Assembly (NCBI GenBank): GCA_018699955.1
Contig: JABISG010000041.1
Location: 1-64,000, forward strand
Direction of reading: 5' to 3'
Origin: Planctomycetaceae bacterium
GTDB lineage: Bacteria; Planctomycetota; Planctomycetia; Planctomycetales; Planctomycetaceae
Length of the DNA: 64,000 nucleotides
The notes beneath the pieces were generated by a model that was not told where the DNA came from, did not search any database, and saw only the letters and a program-made list of their open reading frames with translations. A program made the translations under genes and the position numbers. This document shows positions 39,344 to 47,932 of this stretch, piece by piece (the first letter of the stretch is position 1; each line of letters starts with the position of its first letter).

Positions 39344-39377
39344 TCATTTACACAGGTCCGATGCCATCGCAGCCGGG

Positions 39378-40286
39378 TCATTCTGCGACGGGAGCCTTCG
39401 CGGTCGCTTCTCTCAACAAAGCTGCCGGCGTTGGCAGTTGATCAGAATCGGTTCGAAGTCCCAGCGATTGTCCCGAGTAATCGGGGGCATAAACTGCGGC
39501 CCGGCATTCGTTGACTCTGCCAAATGTTTCGGTGATGCCAATGACCGTTTCAGCGGCTCCCATCATCAGGTAGCCATCGGCGGGTAACATCGTGGCCATG
39601 CGATCCAGGATGACCTTCTTCGTATCCACCTGGAAGTAGATCAGCACGTTGCGGCAAAAGATAACGTCGAACCGGCCAAGATGGGAAAAGTCCTGAAGCA
39701 GATTCAGCTCGCGCCAATCAATTGAACGCCGCAACTCTTCTTTGACCTGCCAGCCGTCTTTGACTTCGTCGAAGTGTTTCATCAAGAGTTGAATAGGTAA
39801 ACCACGCTGCACTTCAAATTGTGAGTAGATCCCCAAGCGGGCTCGTTCGAGTACTTGCGGGGAAATGTCGGTGGCGATGATTTCGATCCGCCAGTCGATG
39901 AGTTCCGGAAAGGAATCGCGAAGCAGCATGGCAAGGGTGTAAGGCTCTTGCCCTGTTGCCGCGGCGGCAACCCATATGCGAAGATGCCGTCGTGTGGCGC
40001 GCTCGGCCAGGATCTTCGGTAACATCAGACTCTTGAATTCTTCAAACGGAGTCTTGTCGCGGAAGAAGGATGTCTCGTTGGTCGTCATCGCTTCGGTGAC
40101 GGCATTGGCGAGTACGGAGTTGTTGCGGCGCAACTCGATGACAATCTCGCTGATATTCGTCAGTCCCCACGTTTTGACAAGTGGGATCAGCCGAGCTTCA
40201 ACCAGGTATTGCTTCTGATCGTCGAGGGACAGACCCGACGAATCGAGCAGAAACTTCCTGAGGTAGTCGTATTCGGTCTCGTTCAT
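39378..40286 (-). CDS. cheR: Chemoreceptor methyltransferase CheR
   Basis: A 302-residue SAM-dependent methyltransferase. The N-terminal helical domain ('NETSFFRDKTPFEEF') and the SAM site 'LRIWVAAAATGQEPYTLAML' followed by 'IIATDISPQVLERA' and 'IFCRNVLIYFQ' are characteristic of CheR. It methylates Glu residues of chemoreceptors during adaptation. The start is set by the ATGA overlap with cheB (40283-40286); the longer frame to 40397 is inside cheB. It closes the cheY-cheB-cheR unit. Confidence 0.96.
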   Translation of the reverse strand: MNETEYDYLRKFLLDSSGLSLDDQKQYLVEARLIPLVKTWGLTNISEIVIELRRNNSVLANAVTEAMTTNETSFFRDKTPFEEFKSLMLPKILAERATRRHLRIWVAAAATGQEPYTLAMLLRDSFPELIDWRIEIIATDISPQVLERARLGIYSQFEVQRGLPIQLLMKHFDEVKDGWQVKEELRRSIDWRELNLLQDFSHLGRFDVIFCRNVLIYFQVDTKKVILDRMATMLPADGYLMMGAAETVIGITETFGRVNECRAAVYAPDYSGQSLGLRTDSDQLPTPAALLREATAKAPVAE

Positions 40287-41347
40287 CGTCGGCCTATTTC
40301 TGCTGTGGTAAGTTCGAGAATCGCGGACGCAATCTCTTCCAGCGGGAGGACGCTTTGCGCAAGGTTTTCGTTGACGACCGCGCCGGGCATTCCCCACACC
40401 ACGCTCGATTCTTCGTCTTGCGCGATCACTTGCCCACCGCTCGCGACAATCTTGCGGGTTCCTTCAATGCCGTCATCACCCATGCCGGTGAGCATGACCG
40501 CCAATAAGGACTTGCGGTACCATTCGGCGGCCGATTCAAACAACGGATTAACCGACGGGCGACAATAGTGTTCTTTGGGCCCCTGATTCAGCCGGGTGAC
40601 CATGTGGTCTTCCTGCTTATCAACAAAGAGATGATAATCGCCCGGCGCGACGTATGTGTGACCGCGTTCGATCAATCCGCCGTCTATCGCTTCAATGCAG
40701 GGGCGGCCGGTATCTTGACCGAGATGCTTTGCCAGCATCGGGGTAAAAGTGGGCGGCATGTGCTGCACGATGAGAATCGGCAACGGAAAATCAGTCGGCA
40801 GCGCTGTGAGCAAGCTGGTCAGCGCATTGGGACCACCAGTACTCGTTCCAATGACAACCGCAAGCGGTGCCGCATGATGATCGGAATTTCGGTGGGAGGC
40901 CACTCGAGTGGAACGGGCATGTGAACGTTCAGGCGTATGCCTTCCCAACGCTTTAACAAGCGGCGCAAGTTCTTCGAGCAGCTGGGAAATGCTGTCGGCC
41001 GTGCTGTTGGACACCGGTTTGGCGATGCAGTCGGCGGCCCCGAGTGCCAGCGCTTTGACGGTCGTTTCCGCTCCCTCCTGGGTCAGGGCACTGGCCATGA
41101 TCACCTTCACGCGTGGGAACTCCGACTGAATGCACCCCAGCGCAGTCAGCCCGTCCATCACCGGCATCTCCACGTCGAGAATGACGACATCGACAGGATG
41201 CTTCCGCATCCAGGTCAATGCGGCTTCGCCGTGCATCGCAGTGCCGGCCACGGTAATTGCCGGGTCGGTCTCCAGCGCTCGTGCGATCAATCCGCGAACC
41301 ACCGCGGAGTCATCGACGACAAGTACTTGTATCTGTTGTTGACTCAT
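40283..41347 (-). CDS. cheB: Chemotaxis response regulator methylesterase CheB
   Basis: A 354-residue two-domain protein. Receiver: VLVVDDSAVVRG, phospho-acceptor in VILDVEMPVMDG, Lys in IAKPVS. Esterase: 'VVIGTSTGGPNAL' with the nucleophile Ser, 'VQHMPPTFT' with the His, and 'LTGMGDDGIEG' with the Asp of the catalytic triad. It removes methyl groups from receptors and deamidates Gln. Overlaps cheY upstream and cheR downstream by ATGA, so the three are translationally coupled. Confidence 0.97.
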   Translation of the reverse strand: MSQQQIQVLVVDDSAVVRGLIARALETDPAITVAGTAMHGEAALTWMRKHPVDVVILDVEMPVMDGLTALGCIQSEFPRVKVIMASALTQEGAETTVKALALGAADCIAKPVSNSTADSISQLLEELAPLVKALGRHTPERSHARSTRVASHRNSDHHAAPLAVVIGTSTGGPNALTSLLTALPTDFPLPILIVQHMPPTFTPMLAKHLGQDTGRPCIEAIDGGLIERGHTYVAPGDYHLFVDKQEDHMVTRLNQGPKEHYCRPSVNPLFESAAEWYRKSLLAVMLTGMGDDGIEGTRKIVASGGQVIAQDEESSVVWGMPGAVVNENLAQSVLPLEEIASAILELTTAEIGRR

Positions 41348-41712
41348 AGGACGCCAGTTCCATGTAGTTTGTCTTCGAGGACGGATTCGTCGAACGGTTT
41401 CATAATGTATTCACTAGCCCCGGCTTTAATCGCCTGGGTAATGTGGGCCATGTCGTTTTCTGTAGAACACATGATGACAACGGGGCGTTTTTCCAGCGGC
41501 TCCTTCATCAGTGTCTCCAGGAACGTAATCCCATTCATTACGGGCATGTTCCAGTCGAGCAACACGGAATCGAATGGGGGTTGCGACCGAACAATCTCCA
41601 AAGCAATCGCACCGTTTTCGGCTTCAACGATTTCCATGTCATGACTGGCCAGCATGTCGCGGCACACCGAGCGCACGGTGCGGGAATCGTCAACAAGTAG
41701 AATTCTCTTCAT
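41344..41712 (-). CDS. cheY: Single-domain response regulator CheY
   Basis: A 122-residue receiver: ILLVDDSRTVR (acidic pair), phospho-acceptor Asp in VLLDWNMPVMNG, 'IMCSTEND' and Lys in YIMKPF. It has no output domain, as in CheY. The frame is open to 42015 but those residues are low in structure and cross a strong terminator on the same strand, so ATG 41712 is the start. It leads the cheY-cheB-cheR unit, with no flagellar genes visible in the window. Confidence 0.93.
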   Translation of the reverse strand: MKRILLVDDSRTVRSVCRDMLASHDMEIVEAENGAIALEIVRSQPPFDSVLLDWNMPVMNGITFLETLMKEPLEKRPVVIMCSTENDMAHITQAIKAGASEYIMKPFDESVLEDKLHGTGVL

Positions 41713-42048
41713 TTTTGGCTGCCTACCCAAAATGGGGAAGGATCGATTCCCTCGCCAGCGCGACGGAATGGTTCTGTATCGTTCCAACTGTCTTTTATTT
41801 ATCGGTACCTCATCGACTTCCCCCCTTGAGGATCTACGGGCTTTAGGGGGACTTGCGGGGTTTACCGCACAACGCTGCCGTTGAAGGTGTTTTGACCGAC
41901 AGGATCGCTGCAGTTCTGATTGCTGCGACCAGTAGAACCGGTAAAGGCGTGTGTCGAGCGAAAAAGAATGCAGCGAGGCGATCCTCTCGCCTCGCTGCAT
42001 GTGTCCACCGACCAATTACGCCGTATCGCGACCGCTAAAATCGGTCAA
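41713..42048. other. Spacer between the two chemosensory units
   Basis: Contains the strong terminator at 41961-42000 and, toward cheY, the likely promoter of cheY-cheB-cheR. A 7-base stem TCCCCCT / AGGGGGA lies near 41819-41855. No gene. Confidence 0.6.
41961..42000 (-). terminator. Strong rho-independent terminator after the chemoreceptor
   Basis: A perfect 14-bp stem, ATGCAGCGAGGCGA at 41968-41981 and its complement at 41987-42000, with a 5-base loop. On the minus strand it is followed at once by TCTTTTT. It lies 49 bases beyond the receptor stop and separates the cheA-cheW-receptor unit from cheY-cheB-cheR. Confidence 0.92.
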
Positions 42049-44193
42049 TTAGACGATGCGAAGCTTCTCGAGGAAGCCATCTGCCATTTCATCCAGACGG
42101 GTCGATTCCTGAGCCAATCCGTCGGCTGCTGCCAGAATGTCGGCCGCGCCTTTGCCGCCTTCTTCGGCAGCCTGAGAAACCGCGGCGATGTTGCTGCTGA
42201 CTTCGGCGGTCCCTTTGCTCGCCTCGGCCACGTTTCTCGAAATTTCGTTGGTAGCAGCCGTTTGTTCTTCGACGGCACCGGCGATCGTGGTGGCAATCTC
42301 GTTGATCTTGCCGATCTGCGAACCGATCGATTCGATCGCCGTCGCAGCGTCACCACTAGCGTTCTGAATTGCCGAGATCTTCTGGCTGATCTCTTCGGTC
42401 GCCTTGGCGGTTTGCCGGGCCAGTTCTTTCACTTCGTTGGCGACGACGGCAAACCCTTTGCCCGCTTCGCCGGCACGAGCCGCTTCGATGGTCGCGTTCA
42501 ATGCCAACAGGTTGGTCTGCTGGGCAATCGACGTGATGACTTTCACGACCTGGCCAATCTCGTTGCTCGATTCGCCCAAGTCGTTAATCGTAGCGTTCGT
42601 CCGTTCGGCCTCTTCGACCGCTTGGGAGGTCATCTTCGAGGCTTCCTGAACGTGATTGGCGATCTCGGAAATCGACGCACTCAATTCTTCCGTCGCCGAC
42701 GCAACGGTTTCGACGTTCTTCGTCGCTTCTTCACTAGCTGCTGCAACCACCTGTGATTGTCGCGAGGTTTCTTCGGATGTCGCTGCCATGCTCTTGGAAC
42801 TGGCTTGCATCTCGGTTGCAGAGGACGTGACGATATTCACAATTCCCTTGACGTCACGCTCGAAGGAGTCAGCCAATTCCACTTGGTCGCTGACCACTTC
42901 CCATGTCACCATCGGGCCCAGGTAGTTCTCGTCCTTGTCGAAGATGGCCGAAACCTGCAGACTGAGCGTCTCATCGCCCACTTTAATGTTGGCAGCATGC
43001 GGAAGATTTGCTGGATCCCCGACGATCCGGCGTTGCATTTCCGGGTTCTTGTGGAGAATGTCGATCTTCTGCCCTTGGAGTTCATCAAGGGGAACCGGCA
43101 GCAAATGTTCGAGCGGCTTCAACGTTTTGTATGACGCTGGGTTAATGTAAACAATTTCGAAATCCCGGTTCGCCAACATGACGTTGATGGGGATTTGATC
43201 CATCATGTTCTGCAAGCGGTCCATTTCCGCTTCGGTCTTCAGCTTCTCGGTCACCACTTCCCAGGTCACCATCGGCCCGATGTATTTTTCGTCGGCATCG
43301 CGAACGGCACTGATTGTCAGGCCCAGGGTTTCTGGACCAACCTGAATGTTTGCTGTGTGTGGCAAATTGTCCGGATTGCTGAGGAGTCGTCGTTGATGGG
43401 ACGGATCCTGATGAAAAATGTCGATCGATTCGCCGACAAGCTGTTCAACCGGTTTGGGCAGAAACTGCTCGAGCGTCTTCAACGTAGATGTTGACGAGGC
43501 ATTCATGTAAACGAGATTGAGGTCGATATCGGCCAACAACACGTTGATCGGCACGTTCTCGATCATGTTGTAAAACTTATCGAGACTATCTACCTGCTGG
43601 CCGGCTTTGGCTTTGGACTGTTTGGCTGTGGTCGACATGCTTCTCTCCTCGTTTCTTGCGGGGGATCCCGCTTTGGTTGCCCTGGTTTTTGATGCGGGAC
43701 GTTCCCCGTTCCTTGACGACGACTTGGACTCACGTGACTTTTTTCCCGCGGCTGACGAGCCGACCAACTGCGGTTGTTTCTTCGTTTTCTTCGCTGCACC
43801 TTCCAGCATAATTTCGGCGACAGCACTCAGTGCATCGCCCCAAGCTGATTCGAGCTTCTTGTTCCACGCCTTGCCCGCGATTTCCGCCATGACGGTCAAC
43901 AGCGTGAGGGCAACCGGTTCGTAATCCTCTTCGGTTGCACCATATTCTGCGTGGCGACCGCCAAGATCGTGCAGGTAGCGGGTCAACGCCTTCGCGTTGT
44001 CCAGCGACTTGATCACAACAGCCAGCGACTGGATCAGTTTTTGCTGCTGATCCTCAATGTCTGCATCGACAAACAACGGTTCCAGGTGTGGATAATCTGC
44101 AAACAACCGATCGTAAAACCGCTCCGCAAGCAGGTCTGCCTTCGGCGCAATCAGATCGAACGAGCTGCGTAGTAGATCGACTTTAAGACCCAT
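42049..44193 (-). CDS. Soluble globin-PAS-PAS chemoreceptor (methyl-accepting)
   Basis: A 714-residue receptor with no membrane helix. Residues 5-131 match the flavohaemoglobin/Vitreoscilla globin type: '[17 protein letters not shown]' with Tyr27 (B10), Gln51 (E7), proximal His81 in GGRHAEYG (F8) and Tyr91 (G5). A Lys/Ser-rich linker (about 132-200) joins two similar PAS domains (about 205-315 and 325-435; '[20 protein letters not shown]', '[20 protein letters not shown]'). The rest is an MCP signalling hairpin with tip [20 protein letters not shown]. It should bind haem and sense O2, NO or redox state and drive the CheA next to it. ATG 44193 has AGGA ten bases upstream; an internal ATG at 43638 has a better ribosome site. 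Confidence 0.93.
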   Translation of the reverse strand: MGLKVDLLRSSFDLIAPKADLLAERFYDRLFADYPHLEPLFVDADIEDQQQKLIQSLAVVIKSLDNAKALTRYLHDLGGRHAEYGATEEDYEPVALTLLTVMAEIAGKAWNKKLESAWGDALSAVAEIMLEGAAKKTKKQPQLVGSSAAGKKSRESKSSSRNGERPASKTRATKAGSPARNEERSMSTTAKQSKAKAGQQVDSLDKFYNMIENVPINVLLADIDLNLVYMNASSTSTLKTLEQFLPKPVEQLVGESIDIFHQDPSHQRRLLSNPDNLPHTANIQVGPETLGLTISAVRDADEKYIGPMVTWEVVTEKLKTEAEMDRLQNMMDQIPINVMLANRDFEIVYINPASYKTLKPLEHLLPVPLDELQGQKIDILHKNPEMQRRIVGDPANLPHAANIKVGDETLSLQVSAIFDKDENYLGPMVTWEVVSDQVELADSFERDVKGIVNIVTSSATEMQASSKSMAATSEETSRQSQVVAAASEEATKNVETVASATEELSASISEIANHVQEASKMTSQAVEEAERTNATINDLGESSNEIGQVVKVITSIAQQTNLLALNATIEAARAGEAGKGFAVVANEVKELARQTAKATEEISQKISAIQNASGDAATAIESIGSQIGKINEIATTIAGAVEEQTAATNEISRNVAEASKGTAEVSSNIAAVSQAAEEGGKGAADILAAADGLAQESTRLDEMADGFLEKLRIV
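43645..43650 (-). promoter_or_regulatory. Internal Shine-Dalgarno before Met186 of the receptor
   Basis: GAGGAG on the minus strand sits six bases before ATG 43638-43636, in frame with the receptor and at the end of the low-complexity linker. It is a stronger ribosome site than the one at the gene start and could give a 529-residue PAS-PAS-MCP product without the globin. Confidence 0.6.
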
Positions 44194-44241
44194 TGTCCGT
44201 TGTTCCTGATTTATTGACGAACCGAACGTGTAGAAGGCTGA

Positions 44242-44730
44242 CTACGAAATGTTCAATGTCGCATTGACGTTCAAAACGATAAAGAGCCGGTCTTCCAGCC
44301 GAAACACGCCGTCGGTCATACTCTTCCAGTGTGGATCGAGCGTGTGGGGGACTGCTTCCATCGTTTCGGCGGAGACGTTTATCACGTCGCCCACCTCATC
44401 CACCAGCAGGCTGAAAGATTCTCCCTTGTGGCGAACCACAACGTTCAGGTCAGATTCATTTTCCTCTCGATCAGGCAGGTTCATTCGCTTCCGCAAGTTG
44501 ACCGCCGTTACGATCTGGCCGCGCAAATTCAACAGCCCGGCAATCTCAGGACGGGCCTGGGGTGTGCGAGCAATCTGCTGAGGATTGAGTACCTCTTGCA
44601 CCGAACTCACCGGAACGCCCAACAGTTGGCCGTCGATCCAGAACGAAACGTATTGATTCGAGTAGTCCAAATGCTGGTCCATCTCCGATTCGGCTTCAGT
44701 TCGCTTGTCGAGTTGTGCTGTAGCGCTCAT
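44242..44730 (-). CDS. cheW: Chemotaxis coupling protein CheW
   Basis: A 162-residue protein with the CheW fold: '[23 protein letters not shown]', '[20 protein letters not shown]' and '[13 protein letters not shown]'. It links receptors to CheA in the signalling array. An ATGA overlap with the cheA stop (44727-44730) shows coupling, and the globin receptor follows 48 bases downstream, so the three form one unit. Confidence 0.96.
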   Translation of the reverse strand: MSATAQLDKRTEAESEMDQHLDYSNQYVSFWIDGQLLGVPVSSVQEVLNPQQIARTPQARPEIAGLLNLRGQIVTAVNLRKRMNLPDREENESDLNVVVRHKGESFSLLVDEVGDVINVSAETMEAVPHTLDPHWKSMTDGVFRLEDRLFIVLNVNATLNIS

Positions 44731-47405
44731 GTAGTTGCTCCTGTCTGGGTGGGAACGCGAGCGAATAGATCGTCGAGAGTCGACATCACTTCCTGCGAAT
44801 TGAACTTCGTCAGCCAGCGGTCAAATCCCGATTGTGTCGCATTCTGCTGGTCGGCTGAGGAACCGCGCGATGACAAGGCGACAATCGGCATGTATTCACA
44901 GTCGCTGCGTTCTCTAAGCCACGCGGCAAATTCAAAGCCGTTCATGCGCGACATCCCGATTTCGGAGATGACGGCATCGAACTTCTCGCCGCGTTCAATC
45001 AATTCGATCGCTTCCACGGGGTCTTCGGCAGAGATGACCGAATACGATTCGACCTCAAGCGACGTGGCGAGCAACTGACGGAAAAACAGAGATCCATCGA
45101 CGATGAGAATCCGCCGACTGGGCCGCGGAACGCTCGCCGCGAACCAACCGGGGTCGGCTTTTGTCACATAATGCTGCGTGTCGATGATTTCGGTGGCACT
45201 GCCATTAATGATTGCCGTCCCCAGAATACCGGGACGTTTCGAATTCATCCGAATGATGAGCCGCTCTTCGCGAATGTCGCGAATTTCATCGACCATCAAA
45301 CCCATCGAGTTTTCGCCTTCGGAAAACACGATGACCGGCTGCATTTCCGCACTATCGGAGATGCCCCCGCCCCCTTCAACAGGCAGCAACGGTAGCAAGT
45401 CGCCCCGATACTGAACGACGAGTCGATCTCCGCTGCGTTCGATCTGATCCTGCGAGAACTCTTCCAGCCGGGCGACCAGCGACAACGGAACAGCCATCGT
45501 GCGGCCCGCCACGTCGAACAACAACTGGGTTGTGTATTCGCCGGCCGAATCTCCGTCGGAATCTGTCGCAGCATCTGCGGCAGCATCCCTCAAATCGGAC
45601 GCCGTCGATAAGCCGCCGAATTGCTTTGCAATGCCGGCGACGTCCAGAATCATGATCACGCGGCCGTCACCGAGGATGGTCGTCCCCTGATAGAGGCTGA
45701 TTTCCTTCAGCAACATGCCAACCGGTTTCACGACGATTTCCTCGGTATCGAACACTTCCGACACAACCAGTCCGAATTGCTCGTCACCAACTTGCACCAC
45801 GACAATGTTGATGTCGCAATCCTCTTCGGCAGGATCGTCATCCAGGCCCATCGCCGAATCGAGATGGACCAATGGAAGCAGCCTGTCTCGCAGTCGAAAC
45901 ACTTCTTTATCGTGAATTCGCTCGATGCGGCCCCGATCATCGGCGGCCAACCGGACCAGTTCGACGACGCCCAGCTGTGGTATTGCGAACGACTCTCCGC
46001 CGCTCTCCACGACCAAGGCCGAGATGATGGCCAACGTCAGCGGTATCTTGATCCGCACGGTCGATCCGACTCCATCGACCGACGTCAAATCGACTGTCCC
46101 GCCGATCCGTTCGATTTGAGTCTTCACCACATCCATGCCGACGCCCCGACCGGAGACGGAACTGACTTTTTCGGCCGTGGAGAGTCCTGCATGAAAGACG
46201 AGCGAGAGAATTTCGTTGTGCGACAGTTTGGCACCGTCCGCCTCGGAAAGGATTCCGTTCTTGACCGCTTTGGCCAGAACTCGCTTGGTATCGATTCCAC
46301 GTCCGTCGTCGGTAATGCTGATGATAACGTGGCCACCTTCGTGGCAGGCATTCAGCCGAATGCGGCCCGTTTCGGGCTTTCCTGCCGCGCGACGGTCTTC
46401 GGGCGACTCGATACCGTGATCGGCCGAATTGCGGACCATGTGCGTCAGCGGATCTTTGATCGCATCGAGAACTGTCCGGTCGAGTTCAGTTTCTGCACCG
46501 GTCATTTCCAGTTCGATGTGATGTCCCGTCACCTGAGACAGGTCGCGGACGAGTCGCGGCAGTTTCTTCCAGGCATTGCCGATCGGCTGCATGCGCGTCT
46601 TCATCACGCCTTCCTGCAGGTCGGTGGTGACCCGATTCAGATGGCCGATGGGAGCAGCGTACTTCGACTCGTCGTCATCGCGAGCGAGCTGCAAGAGCTG
46701 GTTTCGTGTCAAAACCAGTTCTCCAACCATATTCATCAGGCTGTCGAGAACGTTGACATTGACGCGGATCGACAGATCGGCGACCGATGTTTTGCCGGTT
46801 TCAGCCGTCTGCGCCGTATCGGCGTCATGGATTGGTTCGGTGATTGTCGTGGCTCCCATGTCGGTTTCGATCGGCTCTGGCACCGCGAGTTGCGGTTCAA
46901 TTTCCGGCTCGCCGGTGGTGTCGGCATCCTCTTCGGTCTCATTCAGCGGTGCGGCCTGCTCGGTTCCGATGGCTTCGATCATCGCCAATCCGTCGGCCGT
47001 GGCGTCTGCCGACGATTCGACGGTGCCTGACTCGGCCAACTTGTCGAGTCGAGCAATCAGTTCCGAATCATCTCGGACCGGCTCGCCACCGGTCGCTTCC
47101 AGACCTTCCAGAAGTTCCTTAATGACATCCACAACCTGCAACACCAGGGAGATGGCATCGGGCGTGACATCAAGTTGGCCCTCGCGCATGCGTCCGAGGA
47201 CATTTTCACCTGAATGTGCAACGGCCCCGAGGCGCGTCAGCCCAATGAATCCGCACGTCCCCTTGATCGTGTGGATTGTGCGGAAGATGCTCACCAGCAG
47301 GTCGTCGTTCTTGGGGTCTTTCTCGAGCGCGACAATCTCCGTGTCGAGCTGTGAGAGGTTTTCCCAACTTTCCGCCAGAAAGTCCTGAAGAATTTCGTCG
47401 TCCAT
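44727..47405 (-). CDS. cheA: Chemotaxis histidine kinase CheA with pseudo-receiver
   Basis: An 892-residue kinase. HPt at the N terminus with His45 in [15 protein letters not shown]; an acidic linker with no clear CheY-docking P2 domain; dimerisation helices ('[19 protein letters not shown]'); HATPase with [11 protein letters not shown]-box; then two CheW-like domains and a C-terminal receiver from about 764. In that receiver the acidic pair is DG (770-771) instead of DD and the phospho-acceptor is Glu815 ([13 protein letters not shown]), while the late Lys is present (WLTKFNS). It therefore probably cannot be phosphorylated. ATG 47405 is preferred because it gives the standard [13 protein letters not shown] start; the frame extends to 47480. 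Confidence 0.95.
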   Translation of the reverse strand: MDDEILQDFLAESWENLSQLDTEIVALEKDPKNDDLLVSIFRTIHTIKGTCGFIGLTRLGAVAHSGENVLGRMREGQLDVTPDAISLVLQVVDVIKELLEGLEATGGEPVRDDSELIARLDKLAESGTVESSADATADGLAMIEAIGTEQAAPLNETEEDADTTGEPEIEPQLAVPEPIETDMGATTITEPIHDADTAQTAETGKTSVADLSIRVNVNVLDSLMNMVGELVLTRNQLLQLARDDDESKYAAPIGHLNRVTTDLQEGVMKTRMQPIGNAWKKLPRLVRDLSQVTGHHIELEMTGAETELDRTVLDAIKDPLTHMVRNSADHGIESPEDRRAAGKPETGRIRLNACHEGGHVIISITDDGRGIDTKRVLAKAVKNGILSEADGAKLSHNEILSLVFHAGLSTAEKVSSVSGRGVGMDVVKTQIERIGGTVDLTSVDGVGSTVRIKIPLTLAIISALVVESGGESFAIPQLGVVELVRLAADDRGRIERIHDKEVFRLRDRLLPLVHLDSAMGLDDDPAEEDCDINIVVVQVGDEQFGLVVSEVFDTEEIVVKPVGMLLKEISLYQGTTILGDGRVIMILDVAGIAKQFGGLSTASDLRDAAADAATDSDGDSAGEYTTQLLFDVAGRTMAVPLSLVARLEEFSQDQIERSGDRLVVQYRGDLLPLLPVEGGGGISDSAEMQPVIVFSEGENSMGLMVDEIRDIREERLIIRMNSKRPGILGTAIINGSATEIIDTQHYVTKADPGWFAASVPRPSRRILIVDGSLFFRQLLATSLEVESYSVISAEDPVEAIELIERGEKFDAVISEIGMSRMNGFEFAAWLRERSDCEYMPIVALSSRGSSADQQNATQSGFDRWLTKFNSQEVMSTLDDLFARVPTQTGATT

Positions 47406-47932
47406 CGAAATCTCTTTCCATTCGTTCCGGCGGAGCGGACGAGTTTTAGGCGCTGGCAGAATAAACCGCACAGACGTCAAGCAGGAATGGCGCAGCCCCG
47501 GTCATAAGGCCTGCATTTTGTGGAAAGGTCCCCATCATGAGAACGGATTGACCTTTCACCAACCTTCCTATCGTCAGCTTGAACAAAGTCGCTTGAATGG
47601 AACCAACCGTTTAAGACATCTATCGCTGTCTAAATTCACCACCAACTCGGCGAAGTCCCAGTGCGCGGCTGACAATGATGCCAAGAGAGCCTCTGTTTCG
47701 TGGATGACCGGAATGCCGCACTCGACAATGCCTGTCGTCTTTCACATACGGAGGATTATTCCGCATCTCTGAACCGGAATCGCTCAGTTCGTCGGATGAG
47801 GCCAAAACCTCGCCGTCTCCAAAGGCTCGCCAGTCCCTCTCATCTGAATTGATTGACTGATATGATGCGATACAGGCAAACTCGAACGCCCGATCTTCTG
47901 ACGGATCTCACGCGAAAATCAGCCGAGCGGCC
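47406..47932. other. Divergent cheA/priA promoter region
   Basis: About 530 bases with no supported gene between divergent cheA and priA. Both promoters should be here. Small open frames lack ribosome sites. No recognised RNA. Confidence 0.5.

Noticed and set aside
41713-42015. N-terminal extension of cheY
   Set aside because: The frame is open but crosses the strong terminator on the same strand and precedes a complete receiver start.
45621-47030. 469-codon open frame on the plus strand
   Set aside because: It lies wholly antisense to cheA, has no recognisable domain and arises from codon bias of the real gene.
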